Source of the DNA: Cupriavidus sp. D39
Lineage (GTDB): Bacteria; Pseudomonadota; Gammaproteobacteria; Burkholderiales; Burkholderiaceae
Direction of reading: 5' to 3'
DNA: 64,000 nucleotides
Assembly (NCBI RefSeq): GCF_026627925.1
Contig: NZ_JAPNLE010000009.1
Location: 5,022,001-5,086,000 of the forward strand
Positions 63,553 to 64,000 of this stretch are shown here, piece by piece; positions within the stretch are counted from its first letter, which is position 1; each line of letters begins with the position of its first letter. The notes beneath the pieces were generated by a model, which saw only the letters and a list, made by a program, of their open reading frames with translations, was not told the DNA's origin and ran no database searches. The position numbers and the translations under genes were made by a program.

Positions 63553-64000
63553 CTACCCCCGAACGGGATCGGCCCGAGATACTCGGCCAGCGGCCCAAGC
63601 GCTGCTACCGGCAGGAACAGCAGCGCACCCACGATGGCAATGGTGCCCAGCAGCAGCAGGCCGAAGGTCAGGGTGTTGTCGCGCATGGTGCCCAAGGTCG
63701 TCGGCGCCACCTTCTTGCGCCCGAGGAAGACCGCCATGGCGATCGGCGCAATGATCGGCAGGTAACGGCTGAACAGCATCACCAGGCCGGTCGACACGTC
63801 CAGCGGCACGGCCGACGGTGGCGGGGCCGGGTTGGCGTTGGGGCCATAGCTGACAGCCAGTCCATCGAAGGCGGATCCATTGTTGGCCGAGGCCGAGGAG
63901 AACTGGTAGGTGATCTCGGTGAAGGCGTGCGGGCCGGCATTGGGCGCGGCCTTGGGGCCCCAGTCGGTCGCGGAGACGATGCCGGTGGGGCCCAGGATCA
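63553..64000 (-). CDS. kdpA: potassium-transporting ATPase subunit KdpA, C-terminal part
   Basis: The last ~150 residues of the K+-channel-like subunit; the start lies beyond the window. Family strings are FTEITYQFSSASANNGSAF, a filter-type loop, and the final helices (RYLPIIAPIAMAVFLGRKKV; LGTIAIVGALLFLPVAALGP). As read, the frame runs on to 63441 into kdpB. One more G in the run 63556-63560 would end it at TAG 63555-63553, after LGPIPFGG, the usual KdpA end. I use that end. Confidence 0.88.
   Translation of the reverse strand, partial: DPGPHRHRLRDRLGPQGRAQCRPARLHRDHLPVLLGLGQQWIRLRWTGCQLWPQRQPGPATVGRAAGRVDRPGDAVQPLPADHCADRHGGLPRAQEGGADDLGHHARQHPDLRPAAAGHHCHRGCAAVPAGSSAWAAGRVSRADPVRG

Overview
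The window is a 64 kb chromosomal segment of a GC-rich Gram-negative bacterium. Gene content, gene order and protein wording all fit a betaproteobacterium of the Burkholderiaceae, most like Cupriavidus or Ralstonia. This is inferred from familiarity with the families; no database search was run. Almost everything is core housekeeping. I saw no tRNA, rRNA, CRISPR array, insertion sequence or prophage.

Layout: 0-4.4 kb, the end of uvrB, a small ABM-like protein, a low-molecular-weight tyrosine phosphatase and a Gcr-type membrane protein. 3.7-10 kb, the complete ISC iron-sulfur operon (iscR-iscS-iscU-iscA-DUF3565-hscB-hscA-fdx-iscX), with a good promoter and two IscR-like sites, closed by a terminator. 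10-18.7 kb, mostly minus strand: a glycine-zipper envelope protein, lysS, an SDR, prfB with its programmed frameshift, recJ and an RpfE-type gene; one NlpD-like lipoprotein lies on plus. 18.8-24.3 kb, lolC-lolD, tatD and comEC. 24.2-28.1 kb, hexR divergent from edd-gntK, with two HexR-like palindromes between them. 28.3-33.5 kb, the Anbu cluster: circularly permuted ATP-grasp, alpha-E, transglutaminase and Anbu proteasome-like protease, followed closely by a hydrolase. 33.6-38.4 kb, pyrG-kdsA-DUF1330-eno-ftsB. 38.5-42.4 kb, a small lipoprotein, hslO, a gamma-carbonic-anhydrase-like protein, a DUF455 protein and a truncated fimbrial-like gene beside an AT-rich gap. 42.4-46.3 kb, an acyl-CoA synthetase divergent from a hydrolase around a perfect palindrome, then a ferredoxin/flavodoxin-NADP reductase. 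46.5-53.9 kb, rnm-like PHP phosphatase, yciO, M50 protease, trpS, methyltransferase, dapA, bamC and an MBL hydrolase. 54-64 kb, an Ala-rich lipoprotein, a cupin oxygenase, a SlyD-like FKBP, a degenerate phosphoesterase, mutS, and kdpC-kdpB-kdpA on minus, with kdpA running off the end.

A striking technical property is that at least fourteen genes or gene ends, several of them essential (lysS, eno, fdx, bamC), are broken by what looks like one missing base, usually in a short homopolymer. Restoring that base re-joins a canonical protein each time. I therefore read these as sequence errors and give the full gene span in each case. The prfB frameshift is different: it is the genuine programmed +1 site.

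The nearest thing to a little-understood system is the Anbu cluster. Other points for a second look are a KdpC with a ~145-residue insert, several perfect palindromes at promoters, and a zinc-ribbon-like DUF3565 gene inside the isc operon.
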